From NCBI RefSeq assembly GCF_001640805.2, contig NC_066838.1, positions 17,789,506 to 17,853,505 of the forward strand: 64,000 bases of DNA, written 5' to 3'. Shown in pieces: positions 1 to 12,500 of the stretch. The notes beneath the pieces were generated by a model, which did no database searches, was not told where the DNA came from, and saw nothing but the letters and a program-made list of their open reading frames with translations. This DNA is from Lates calcarifer. Taxonomy: Eukaryota > Chordata > Actinopteri > Centropomidae. Made by a program: the position numbers and the translations under genes. How positions within the stretch are numbered: the first letter of the stretch is position 1; each line of letters starts with the position of its first letter.

Positions 1-281
1 TCTTTCATTTTAAGGGGTCCTAGAGCAAAAAGATTAAAAACCACTGTCTGTGGTAAAAAAAAAAAAAAAAAAAAAAAATGATGGGCGAAGGATGGAGCCC
101 TGAGGTATACCCAAATATCAGCAGCGACATTGAAAGTAACCTTTGCCGTTAGGTGTAAAACTGCTTTAAAACCTGTTAAAATTAATTGCCCACTTTACAT
201 TTATTCATGACCTCCATTCCACCTCATGGAATCTCTGTGTAGAATATCTCTGTTGATGAATGTAACATCTGGGTCATGCAG
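1..281 (+). other. Intron of prickle with an A-run
   Basis: Sequence upstream of the first visible prickle exon, ending in a TCATGCAG acceptor at 281. It contains an uninterrupted A-run at about 56-78 and no coding signal that I can see. Confidence 0.6.
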
Positions 282-3259
282 ATAATCTTTGCTGATGAAT
301 GCACCGAAGCAGAGGGCAGGCACTGGCACATGAAGCACTTCTGTTGCTACGAGTGTGAGACCACCCTCGGCGGCCAGCGCTACATCATGAAGGACGGACG
401 ACCACACTGCTGCAACTGCTTTGAGTCCCTTTATGCAGAGTACTGTGACGCATGTGGAGAACACATAGGTACAGCCCATGTTTCCTGCAGGTTTTATTTG
501 AGTCCTCTAACATATATGTACTCTTACCAAAACACATTTATCTTACACTCATATAGCATCATAGAAAATCTCTATAACAGCCTTTTATTGTAATGTGTGG
601 GTGTTATCAGCTCTATGTGCCACAGCTGTGAAGAGGCGGAGTCAGTGCAGTGAGATGTGGATGGTTATTATCATCCCAAGCTCCAGTAACAGTGAAAGAG
701 TGTGTTTGAGGGGATGCTCCCATGTTGTATCCAGATGGGAGCTGTGAAAGATGATTACTTCCCCCTAGCTGGGGAGCGGGACTGGTGAAATGTATTTGTG
801 CTATCTAACAAATCGAGTGATCGTGTATGGGTCTAGAATCACAAATGTTTTCCTTTATCAGAAAAAAGAGCTCTGTTTATACAGTTTTTTTTTTTTAACT
901 CCATTTCACTACTAAGAGGCAAAATGAGCCTAACCTACTGGCTAATGACTAAAATCAGACTGTGGGCTGTGTTCATTAGCAGCACAGACTTTATAGAATA
1001 ACATTTCTACAGTAGTATTAGAAATAGTTGCCACATAACCATTTATATGCAGTTAAGGCTAGACACCCCCCCTCTCCCCCTTGTGTATTCACCAATAAAC
1101 TGGGTTCTGTTTTTCCCATCTTACCAAAGGCATTGACCAAGGCCAGATGACATATGATGGGCAGCACTGGCACGCAACTGAGGAATGTTTTTGCTGTGCT
1201 CGTTGCAAGCGCTCTCTGCTGGGCCGTCCTTTCCTACCAAAGCAGGGGCAGATCTTCTGCTCACGGTCCTGCAGCGCTGGACAGGTAAGGGGACTGAAAA
1301 TGCAACTAGAACTGTTATATATTTAAAGGGTTTTATTCTACTCACAGACATTATACATTATTACATATTAGCACTTAAACAGTCGTACCAATCTGTTTTA
1401 TTTGAATCAATCAGGATCCAGATGAGTCTGACTCCTCAGACTCTGCCTTCCAAAGCGCCCGTTCCCGCGAGTCCCGCCACAGTACCAAGATTGGGAAAAA
1501 GGAGCGTAGGAATGCAGAGCAGGAGCGGCGGAGTGCTGAGGCCCGCCAGTCTGCTCCTCCACCCATGCCGGACCGTCTGTCTGCGGAAATTGATCCCCTA
1601 TCTGTTCAGATGGACCGATTAAGCCTCTCATCTAGCCAGACTCCAAGCAGGACACCTAACCGCACGCCCAGTCGCACTCCAAGCCGTGCCCCGAGCCTTA
1701 ACCAGGTGTGGATGAGCCGGGATGAGCCCTATGTCCCTGCTGCCTATGAGGGCCCCCAGAGGGAACCCTCCCCTACCCCTGCACCTATACATTTGCTGGG
1801 TCAGTGTAACCCGAGGCAGGGCTACAATCCCAACACAAATGCTCATCCCCCAGCCCAGAATCCCGCCAACCAAGGAAAAAGGCCTGATTCCTGGGGAAAG
1901 GAACAAGGCAACGCCAAGAGGACCCCAATGGCTGCTCTGAGGGGCCACTCCTTTAATGAAAACTGGATCCACCACAGCCAGGATGAGTTCAGGCCCAACA
2001 AGCTACGCACCCAGATGAGCTTCAATGAGATGTCTAGCCAGAACCAAGGCTTCTCTGACAAGAGGAGCATCAGCCTGCACGGATTCCAGAGAGACGGCAG
2101 ACCTCCGCTGACCAGGAGGAACCCCATCAATGCCATGAGCTTCAATGAGCCCCTCACTCCTCTAGAACAGACCCCTCGTGGATCAATGGACTCCCTCACT
2201 ATGTCCAATGCTACAGGTATGGTAATATAAATAATGTAGTATGATACAATCTGATATGATGGCAAATAATCTGAAAATGTGACCTGAGTTTTCATGATTT
2301 TAACAGGTAACTCTCTGGATGGGGTTAGTAAGCGTCAGGAGCATCTGTCTAGGTTCTCCATGCCTGACCTGAGTAAGGACTCGGGTGTGAACGTGTCTGA
2401 AAAGAGCAACATGGGCACCCTCAGCTCTTCAGTCCAGTTCCACAGCACAGAGTCACTGTCCTCCTCTCGTCCCTACAACAACAACATGTACACTCCACTG
2501 AGAGTCGGCTATCCGCTGCAGTACTGGGATGGCCAGCAGCCGCTGGGCTTCGATGGCAAAGGTCGCGTTGGGGTGATGGGCAGCAGTGGGAACCTTCGGA
2601 TGGCTCCCATGAGCGACAGGATGCCCCGCCGACGCATAAACGGGCAGGAACCCGTGTCACAGCAACAGCAGCCGCAACCAAGACGCCGCAAGCACCACCG
2701 TGGAAACCACAGTAACGGGCAGCACCGCAGCGGCCGCCACCACAAACGCTCTCGTCGTTCCCGCTCTGACAACGCCCTGCACCTGGTGGCAGACCGGCCT
2801 GCTCAAATGGTGGAGCTGCCCTACCGACGGGTTCAGGAGGATTATGATCGCTTCCCCTCTGGTCACGCTGCTCGGGAGTTGTTTGGTCTGGACCCGGGGG
2901 GTTACAGACAGCAGCCCCACCGGCCCTGCCCCCGCACCACCTCTGATCTCACCCTGCAGAACGCTGGCTGGCAACCTGTGGGGCTGGGCGGGCCATGCTG
3001 GGGCGACGGGTACATGGAGGCCGCTGACCCGTGGTGCTCAAGCTGCTCCTCTTCCTCCGAGTCAGAGGGGGACGAGGGCTATTTCCTGGGCGAACCGATC
3101 CCGCGGCCTGTGCAGCTGTGCTACATCAACAACGAGGAGCTGCGCCATCGCTACAGCCCCTCTGGGATGGGCGGCCATCATGGACCTCTGCATGGACCGA
3201 TTCATGGCCAGCTGCACACTCGCCAGAGGAGGAAGAGCAAAAACTGCATAATTTCCTAG
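282..3259 (+). CDS. prickle1: Prickle-family planar cell polarity protein (prickle1/2-like), 3' part of gene
   Basis: Four exons in phase: 282-468, 1130-1284, 1415-2216, 2307-3259, giving 698 codons and a stop. The PET domain, LIM1 and the start lie left of the window. Exon 1 opens inside the second LIM domain ([20 protein letters not shown]; paired Cys/His ligands) and exon 2 holds LIM3 ([18 protein letters not shown]). Exon 3 encodes a low-complexity linker with TPSR/TPNR repeats. The end has an [13 protein letters not shown] basic patch, an acidic [19 protein letters not shown] block and a terminal CIIS prenylation box, all typical of Prickle. Family role: cytosolic/membrane core planar cell polarity protein that pairs with Vangl and antagonises Dishevelled. 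The ATG at 276 is intronic, not a start, because an AG acceptor ends at 281. prickle1 is preferred over prickle2 because pphln1 follows tail-to-tail, as I recall for human PRICKLE1; sequence alone does not separate them. Confidence 0.88.
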
Positions 3260-4440
3260 ATATAGAGCAAAAAGATGGTTGAGAGGGATGAGCAGGAGAG
3301 TGAGAGAGATGACAGAGAGAGAGGTAAGGAGACGGTTAAAGCAACAGAGAGGAGGAACAGAGGGAGTGGGAAGGTGAGAGTGAGACAGTTGACGGTGAGA
3401 GTGAATAGAGTGTTTGTGTATGAGTTTGTGTGTGTGTGTGTGAGAGAGAGTATATGTGTGTGTTGGGGTTGAAGAGAGAAAAAGGCCTATTTTTTGTGCT
3501 TGTGAACTTACACAACTCTACACCGTGTAGTGTTTGTGCACACCTACACAGAATGATCTAATCATAAGAGGAAGCTCAGCTGGCTTACACAACAGAAATG
3601 TTTACAATGATGGAGATCAACTCTCGCTGATGGTACCAGGAAGCACTGATGAATTTTGACTACTAAAATATACCGTGGTCAGGGTAAATAACATGATGTA
3701 TGTGCGTGTCTGTGGTGTGTATCCATGTTACGGAGAGACTGAACAATTCCTTTACAGTTCGAAGAGGGAAAGTAACACTGGTCAAACCGCAGTGATCTGA
3801 CTGTTCGTGTCGCAGCTCAGCGATCTAAGCCCTGGGCAGTAAAACTTATTCTATGTGGACAAACCAGAAATTGTGTCGGGATAGTGAAAGCTACGTGCTA
3901 GATTCCAAGCTATGTCATTGTTTTACCTCAGTGGAATCCAAATGCTGCTGGAATATAGTGTTGGCTCGCTAGCCCTGTTATCACCTTGTACAAATAGTCT
4001 GTTGAACCTTGTGCTCTACATAGCCAGCTCTCCATGCTTTACCAAGGACAGAGCGCCGGACAGCCTCTGCTCCTTGACCATTCAGGCACAGTAACGTCAG
4101 GTATGGTCCCGTTTTCTCTTCTGCAACATGCTTTGTTTTTTGAGAGTTACCTATAGATGATTAAGAATAATGATAATAATGATGCTAACAATAATAATAA
4201 TGCAAATAATAATTATAACAATATTAAAGAATAATACCTGTTAAATGTATATATAGTAATAAACTTAATAAAGTAATGGATGTAGTACTGTAAATGTTAT
4301 GTACATATGGTCTTAAATATTTATATATTTTGTAACTAAAGAATCATTATTTGTATAACATGATGTAGAGATAGGGAGACTTGCATGTTAATTTGTTGTT
4401 GTTGTCTCATACTGAAAATAAAGTGTACTTCAACCAGGAA
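3260..4440 (+). other. Probable prickle 3' UTR
   Basis: About 1.2 kb follows the prickle stop without another gene. It begins purine-rich (GAGAGA, 3280-3400), passes a short GT tract at 3425-3470, then becomes AT-rich with ATAATAAT-type runs at 4150-4270. An AATAAA hexamer at 4417-4422 is the best polyadenylation signal. The 3' end is inferred, not proven. Confidence 0.6.
4417..4422 (+). terminator. AATAAA polyadenylation signal, prickle
   Basis: Canonical hexamer in CTGAAAATAAAGTGTAC, 1.16 kb beyond the prickle stop. It is the clearest candidate signal on this strand before the next, opposite-strand gene. Confidence 0.5.
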
Positions 4441-6279
4441 GTTGTATCTATTGGGTTCTAAGGTCAGTCATGACTGACCTCTGATTGATCAGCTTGATTT
4501 ACACATTAGCAGTGTGTGAGATCCATACTGCATACTAGCAGGATTTGACCATGTTGTGTGTTCAGTCATACCAAGAAAAGCACAAGGGGGAACTAATTTT
4601 GGCTCCGTTCGATCAAGTGCCCCAGTAAGCCACACCAGTGAACCAACATGTACAAAACCAGGAGCCTTTTTTGTTTTTAGTTTGTGCATCTATGCTTTTC
4701 CTGCCATGGTATGCCAAAATGTCTGCTATGGAAAAGGCATACTGGCCCACAATCAAAAGCACAGGTAAAATGGAGCAGCTGTCCACAAAAAATGCAGCTA
4801 AAGCCAATGAGAGTGTCATTAGTTTTGTAGATTTTTTGTCATAAAGCAAATCCTGGGCAATTAAAATTTTTTGACTCCACGAAAAAGCTGGTGGAATAGT
4901 AAAGAAATCAGCAAAGTCAGTATATTTAATTCTCTGAGAACTATGGATATCTGTATCAAATTTCATAGCATTTCATCCAATAGTTGTTATTTCAGTTTGA
5001 ACCTCCTTTTAAATCTATATATTTGAAAAATATTTTGCTTTGTTTTTTAATTGTCAGTGACTTTGCAAAGTTGCAGTTTGACTGACATCTGTTGGTGTAC
5101 ATTTTGTAGCATTTCCTGGAAAATGGTGACATGTGTTGACTTTTTGGTTTTCATTGTATACCACAAACAGTATGCTATAACTGACAATTTATACTACATA
5201 CTGTATACAGTTAGTATATACTGCATGTTGAGTAAGCAGAAATATTATTTATTATTTATCAGGACACCTTAAATGTGTTAATATAGAGGGCCACTTAAGC
5301 GATTCAGTGTTCTGCTTCCATACAGATGGAGACTGAGAAAGAAAGGTCAAAATTAAAACAGCTGAATCCAAGAGTGTCCAGCTTTTTGTTCCTACTAGTA
5401 TGAGTCATGCTTCAAAAACACTATGTCCTAAAATTCCCATAATGCAGCTGGAGATCATCTTTCATTATACCCTCTATGCCACGGAAACACCTGTCTTCTG
5501 TCCCACATCTCCAAATGCAGGTGATGTCATACTGACATCATCAGGGTTTTTTTTTTTTTAGACTTGATGAGTTCCCCTTTACAAACCGCGACCTTGATAC
5601 ATACCAAACTGGTCATCTTACAGTTGAAAAATAAACTTGTCAGTCTGGTGTGTTCCTGAATAACCTTAAACCTATCTTTGGCATATCTATGCTGCAGTGT
5701 CTCGTTATTTATCAGTTGACATTTTACACTTCTATCAATTATCTCTATGATAAGCCAATATCTGTTCTGCTATAAAACATCAAAAGAAATCTGCACTTTT
5801 TCTTCATCCTACAAATACACAAACTCTACACAACAATGTGTGGCCTAGTCACCTACTAACCCATTAATGTAATGTATTTCCTGCTGTAACTTGGTTTTGC
5901 CAATTTAGCCAAAAATAGGTTTTCAACCACAGGATGTTTAATGTTCTGTAAACAAAATTAAATTATTGAAAAGCAAGGACGAGTGCAATGTCAAAATACA
6001 TATTTAACATCTTCATAAGGACACTTAAGGCAATACAACCAGTATATTTTTCATCACATTCTCAAAATTAGCATCAGTATGAAATGGTCAAATCCCAATC
6101 AAATGTTTCCTTTTCATTTTTCACCAGTGTTGCTAAGTGAAGTTGTCCAGGCAGCAAACAAGAATTTGCGGACTTATTACAAATAAAAACACAAAAGCAG
6201 CATTCGATTACCTGAAGTAAAACTCTTTTTCCTACCCTAGTGGTCTATGCGAAGAAGACAAGCGGTAGTGTGTGTTTGA
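4441..6279. other. Intergenic / pphln1 3' flank, no gene seen
   Basis: AT-rich sequence between two convergent genes. The 5150-5240 stretch (repeated TATACTACATACTGTATACAG-like units) looks like a decayed short DNA-transposon copy. The rest may include the pphln1 3' UTR (minus strand); I could not pick a convincing minus-strand polyadenylation signal. Confidence 0.4.
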
Positions 6280-6468
6280 TTAGTGCAATGGCTCCCTGGA
6301 ATCATAGTCCTCTATAAATTTCTCCATGGCCTCCACACAGCGCTTGCCGATGTCTCTGAGGTTCTCCTGCAGTGAGGACTGGATGGGACGCTCCAAGGAT
6401 GGATCCTTTTCTATGAGCATCTTTGCCACAAGGCCAAACATTTCACACTCCTGATAGTACACCTGTAA

Positions 6469-6537
<69 letters not shown>

Positions 6538-9500
6538 CCAGGGTTTTAGGGCAAATGCTCTAGGGAGGAGGGATGAGGTGTGCTGGGAAAAGCAGACAAA
6601 CTGAAGACAAAGTGGTAGTGTAACAAATGAGCTGAGAAGTCTTGTCATGCGTTTCCAATTACCGCTGAATGGATTAACGATCTGCAGCAACACTTGAATG
6701 CAGACTGTTCGAAAGTATTGTGTGTGCATGTATGCACAGTTTTGTGGACTTTTTTTTTTTTTGCATCAGCTACCTGTTCTCAGACTGCCTTTTCTTGCAA
6801 TGCCTCTGTAATCCTGCAACCATGGAGATATGAAAAGCAAGAGGCCATCTTTTCCGTCAAGTGGGTGGAAACACACACTCTCTCTCTCTGCCGATGAGCA
6901 GAGCCTTATGTGATGTCTGTCACATTGAAGACAGCATTAAAGCACGTGTTGCAGCCTCTTGTGATGCAGGTGAGCCGAAATAAACTGCCTCACTTTTTAG
7001 TTTTTGTTCATTTACAAAAATAAAAAGAATAACACCATCAATCATGTCACACGATGAATAAGACCTACTTTGTCAGGCTCGGCAAAGTGAAGACAACAGT
7101 GACAGTCAAGATGCCTCAGGCTCAGAATTTCAAAATTAATGCTCAGGATACAGAAAACAAATCTTTTTTTTTTCGTCTTATGTCTCCAAGCACTTTCTAA
7201 GATCTTTCCTGTGTCAGTCTTCCTCTAATCCCAGCTTCTCTTATCTCCCCTCTTCCTCTATCTGTTTATAACTATCCCCTCTCCCCAGGTGTGTGTGTGT
7301 GTTTGTGTGATGAAACCCCTCCACCTCATCTATCTCTTTCCTCTTCTGTTGGATGGCTCTGTCTCGTGCTGCCGTCTGGCTCGCAGTTGAAGGGAGCTCC
7401 CTGTCTCGGCTTTGTTCCCTTTCTTTGCTTTTGGTCCCCCTGTGATCTCTCTCCCTGCTTTGGTTCTGACAAACCTGCAAAAGAAGTATGGAAAACGAGG
7501 CGGGAGTTGGACGGTAGTAATCGACAGTTGGCCAAAAGCATGGGTGCAAACACTGATGATGACTGAGCTGCTAATGACCAGAAGATGACTAAAGTGAAGT
7601 TCCACATGTCAACTTGTAACACTGAGGCTAGCGAATTAGAAATTCTGAATTTGTTCAGACTGTATTCAATGGCAAAAAATGTGTAACAAAAAGGACGCAC
7701 GTGGGTGTTGTGTCCTCAAAGTAATGCTGTTACCACTTCCTAATAAGTAAGAGTTTACAATGGTTTTATAATTTACTCCGACTGGCTATTTCAATTTTTT
7801 TTTAATCATTTGTTACAGTTCAGTAGTAAGCTACTTAAAAAGAAAAATGTCTAGGTTGCCAGGTTGTGAAAAGCATAACCAGTGATCAGCCCATTTCCAC
7901 AGTACCTACAATTCTTTATTAAAGGTGCTATCATCAGTATTCTTATATTAACAATGGATCAAATGTGCACATGTAATATGAAAGGGGTCACTCATAGTGA
8001 TGAACCCATGGAAAATTTTCATCCAACTCAGTTTCCCTCAGCTCTATTAAGTGTTTTGGTGTCTTCCAGCTCCTTGTTTTGGTTTTTTACAGCTTGCCAC
8101 TTTTGATTCACTACTTGCTGCCCACAGATTCAGCAGGGTTTTTTCTTAAAAAAAATGACCCTGAGAAAGTTCAAGTTGCACTAATGTTTGCTAAAGAGCA
8201 AGCTACATGCTAGCTTGTAAACACTGACACACCCCGTGTGAAGTGGTGGAGGTGATGTTGTGAGGTTTTGTTCACTGCCAGTGGGTTTTCACCATTGGTA
8301 ATTAGCTGTTGAGTATAGTGGAGCATTTAGCAGCTACAGAGCCAGAAATTTGACAATGAGGACCAAAAACAGAGTTGAAGACTAGACACACGTGCAAATG
8401 AGTGATAATGTTACTTTTTGTCTGCTGGATGTGTAAATAAGCAACTTTTTGCAAACACACATTTGCCAAATCAGCTTCATAACGTGCTAAAAAAAGGGGG
8501 GTTATACGCTCCTTTCTTCGATTAATTCAAGAGCTAGCTAAACATTTCACTAGACTGGGATATACACCAACTAAGGGCATGTCTCACAACCTGGCAACCC
8601 ACTTACTACTACTCTTTGACTTCACTGCAGCAGTGACCTGCAGTGATTCATCATGTGCTCCTCTGCTCCTTGCTGTGTTTAGGTCAGCCAAGAAATGCAT
8701 GCAATCATTTGATTTCAGCCTATTCTGCAGCACCTGATGTATGGATCTGCAGCTCTTCTCAATTTTATGGAATTTTACACTGAATATCTTTGGACTGTTG
8801 GTTGAACAAAACATGACATTTTGGCTTTAGATAAAGTGCAAGGAAAATGATTGTTAATTGAACCCCTTATTTCTTTGACAGTAAATGTCACTACATTCCC
8901 ATAAGGGCTACGAGTAATGATTGCTGTATTGTCAATTAATCTGCCAATAAATTTCTTGATTAATCATTTGCTAGACTGAAAACTGAAAATACCCATCACA
9001 ATATCCTGGATCACAAAGTGACATCTACAAATGCTTTGTTTTGTCCCACCAACTGTTGAAAACTCTCACAAATTCAATTCACTATAAAGTAAGCAGTAAA
9101 TTCTCACATTTGAAAACCTGGAACCATCAAATATTTGGCATTATTGCTTGAAAAATGACTGAAATGATTCATCAATTGAATTGATTGTCTTTTGATTAGC
9201 TGACTAATCGCTGTAGCTCTAATTCACACTCGGATACATTCATTCCCACTGCTGTCATCTTCAAATGTTTTTCATTTCGTGTTCTTTCAGCATAAAACTG
9301 TCAAAAAGCTCTTATAAATCATAACACAAGAGCATTCAGACTGCCCTGCCCTACATTACGTTGACAGTTTGGAGGGAAACACATTATTAAGTAATTTTTA
9401 AGGAATGGATGGACCACTATATTTTGACACATTTCTTAATAAAATGCAAAAGCAGAGCAGGTGCTTCTGCTTGTGAACTTACGGTGAACTGCATGTCCTT

Positions 9501-12500
9501 GTCTCTGCTGGTGGTGGACCTTGGTAAGAAAGGTCTAGTAGCTGGAAAACAGACAAACCACAAGGTCAACACAACAGCGCAACAAGAGAATGTATGTGTA
9601 CTATCTAACACAAAATGACTGATGCATGTTACAAGGCTCTTCTCTTTCTATTCACCATACCGATAGTTATGTACAGCATCTATACCATTGATGTGTAAAG
9701 CTCCTAAACATTCTCTCTCTCTCTCTCTCTCTCTTCAGCATCCTGCTAGAAAAAATGTTTTTTTTTTTTGTTTTTTTTTTTTTAAGTATCAGGGTTTAAA
9801 ATCAATTTTATTGCCATTTGCCTTGCAATGTTGGACTGCAGTATTCCTATGTGAAGCAATAGCTTTGTTATGCCTCATCATATACTGCTGGTTGGTCTCA
9901 CCCTCTCTCTCTCTCTCACTCTCATATACACACAAATCAGCGATGAGTCACCATCATCGCACCATCACTCAGGCACACAAAAAACCTGTTCCACACTCAC
10001 ACATACACAAACACACACCTCCACAGTGCTGCAGTGTGCGCACAGATACAGTGCCTGAGTGCAAGAAGAAGATAAAAACATACAGTACCAACGGCTCAGT
10101 TGTTAAAAACAACACACCGCTCCACTTTATACCAGCAAGAGAGCAACAGAAATCTGAAACAGCGATTAGTGTTAAAACCAAGGAAACATGATCAGATTTT
10201 AAACCCCTGCGGTTTACTTCCAACACTCTTCCCACTTACAACTGATGAGGTCATTCTCAAGTGTGTAATAAATCTACCTGTAACTGACTAAACCATGCAC
10301 AGTTTACATGAGACAAAATGAGGCATACACAGCTCGACTACTATCAATTCACTGGTGACATAATCCATGTATCGAGTCCAGGAAAAGCTTCTTAGTGATC
10401 AGCATTATGTAACATTGGTTTGTTGCTACCAGATTGTGACTACCTGCCAACCACCAGATACCATGATGAGCAAATGCCCTCCAAATATTTATAATGCAAA
10501 GTGCTCATGGAAATGTGTGCAAGTGCCTCTGCTTGCTTATACTGCCACCCAATGGTCATTTAATAAAGATACTGTAAAGCTTGCAGAGTACATTATGTAA
10601 ATGTACTGTATATGCATGCATGAATATGTTAATGTATACAGGAAGTGGAGGTAACAGCACTGACAATTTGTATGGTTTAGAACTTGTCAAAGGGTCATGT
10701 GTTTGTGTACAGAATTTTTTCAGGCTATGGTTTGTGGTGATGTTGTATTGTACATGCGCCTCTGTTATTGTGTCTAGTCTCTGTTTATGTATGTGAATCA
10801 CAAGTGTGTTCTTGTGATTCACACATTCAGGCTGTTTGTAGTGCTTTTATATCGCAACGCTGAAAATAAACTCCTTGCAACTCACAGGCTATATGGCCAA
10901 AAGTATGTTGACGCCCAAACATTACACCCAGATCTGACTGCTGAACATCCTGGATTTTGGAACCTGGCTGCAGGAATTTGCTCCCATTCAGCCAAAAATA
11001 GTATCAGTTACTTTACATTTCCAATCTGTGCGCAGAGAATGCTGTTGTATGGTTTCCTTTAATATGTGTTCATAGCTTGTATTTTTTATGTGACATATGC
11101 TACTTCTGATCGTCATGTACTAAAGGTAAGGTAAAATAATGCCGTATTTTCACAGTGCTATTATAGCTTTGTCAACCCTGGAGAAATTGTTAGCTTGTAA
11201 TCTTGTAATATTCAACAGTTTCAACGATGTTGTCTGTGCTGCATGGAAGAATAAAGAAAAGAAGCTACAGTAAGTGTTGTCTTTTAAATGTATTATTTTT
11301 CCTTTACTAAAACGGTCTGATGACGTGGTGGCAGTACGATGGCTAGAAAAGTATCACAATACACCCGGAAAGATATTCTGTTCCCTGGTCTTTGAAAACA
11401 CTTAACTAATTTTGGCACAATTATTGCACGTTCAGTGAATTTAAGGAAACAAGTTGACAGAATAGGCAACATGGACCAAGTGTCATGTGGACTCACTCAT
11501 ATTAGAAATATTAGTTTCTTTATTGGGGCCAAATTGGACTTCACAGTTCATTTTTTGTTCATTTTTGATGAAGGTGGTCTTAGAAATTATCATGATCTAA
11601 AAATAAAATCACTTTCACTTTGCCTAGTAGCACCCTCCTCGTGTACCTACAGCTATACAACCTGTCTGTGTAAAAAAATTACAGGACAAATTGTTAAAAA
11701 ATGTAAGTTCTGTTGCTGTTTGTGGTGTGGATTTAAAAGATTATGATTTGTATGTTAACTGGAACTACAGAATAATGTACTGGTGTCCTGCAATTCTATC
11801 AATTCCTGCACTGTAAATTTTAAATAACACCAAGAAAATTATGTCAGACATACCAAGATTTATGTGCCCAAAAATCAGTTGGTAAATACACCCATCAAGC
11901 ACTCTACAAGGAACACCATACTAATACAGGGAAGGACCTCTCTTTGCTCCCAAAACAGCCTCGGTTTTCCATGGCATGGATTCAACAAGATGTTGGAAAC
12001 ATTCCCTTGAGATTCTGCTCCACAATGACATTGACACTGCCACTGGATTCAGATCCAGTGACTGGGAAGGCCACTGAAGCACACTGAACTCATTGTCATG
12101 ATCATTGGTGAGCGTGTGCCTGCTGCAGCCTCAGATTTCTCTACTTGGCGACAGGAGACTTGGTCTTCTGCTGTTGTAACCCATTCATGCTTCTGCCATG
12201 TTGTGCCTTCTGAGAAGCTTTTTTGCTCACCGCAGTTGTAAAGAGTGATTATCTCCGGTATTTTAGCCTTTCTGTCAGCTCCAACCAGACTGACCATTCT
12301 CCTCTGACCTCTCTCCATCTGCAGAATTGCCGCTCACTGAATGTTTTTTGTTTTTCGCACCATTCTGAGTAAACTCTAAAGACTGTAGCATGTGAAAATC
12401 CTAGGAGATCAGCAGCAAAGATGGAAGCACACTGCTGTATTAAATATCACTGTAGGAGAAGATGATTTCCCTTAATTGGAACTAAGGAACGAAGTCCAAA

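Noticed and set aside
276..593. Open frame starting ATG at 276 as a prickle start
   Set aside because: The ATG lies in the acceptor sequence (TCATGCAG) and the frame runs past a clear GT donor at 469; it is an internal LIM exon.
6280..6729. 149-aa minus-strand frame including a CV repeat
   Set aside because: Only the last 60 residues are coding; the rest is intron with a TG microsatellite before a good acceptor.
9688..10191. 167-aa plus-strand frame rich in Ser/Leu/His/Thr
   Set aside because: It is a reading of CT, T and CA simple sequence in an intron with no protein-like features.
11855..12420. Autonomous transposon or retroviral coding sequence
   Set aside because: No transposase, reverse transcriptase or integrase motif in any frame; only degraded non-coding repeat sequence.
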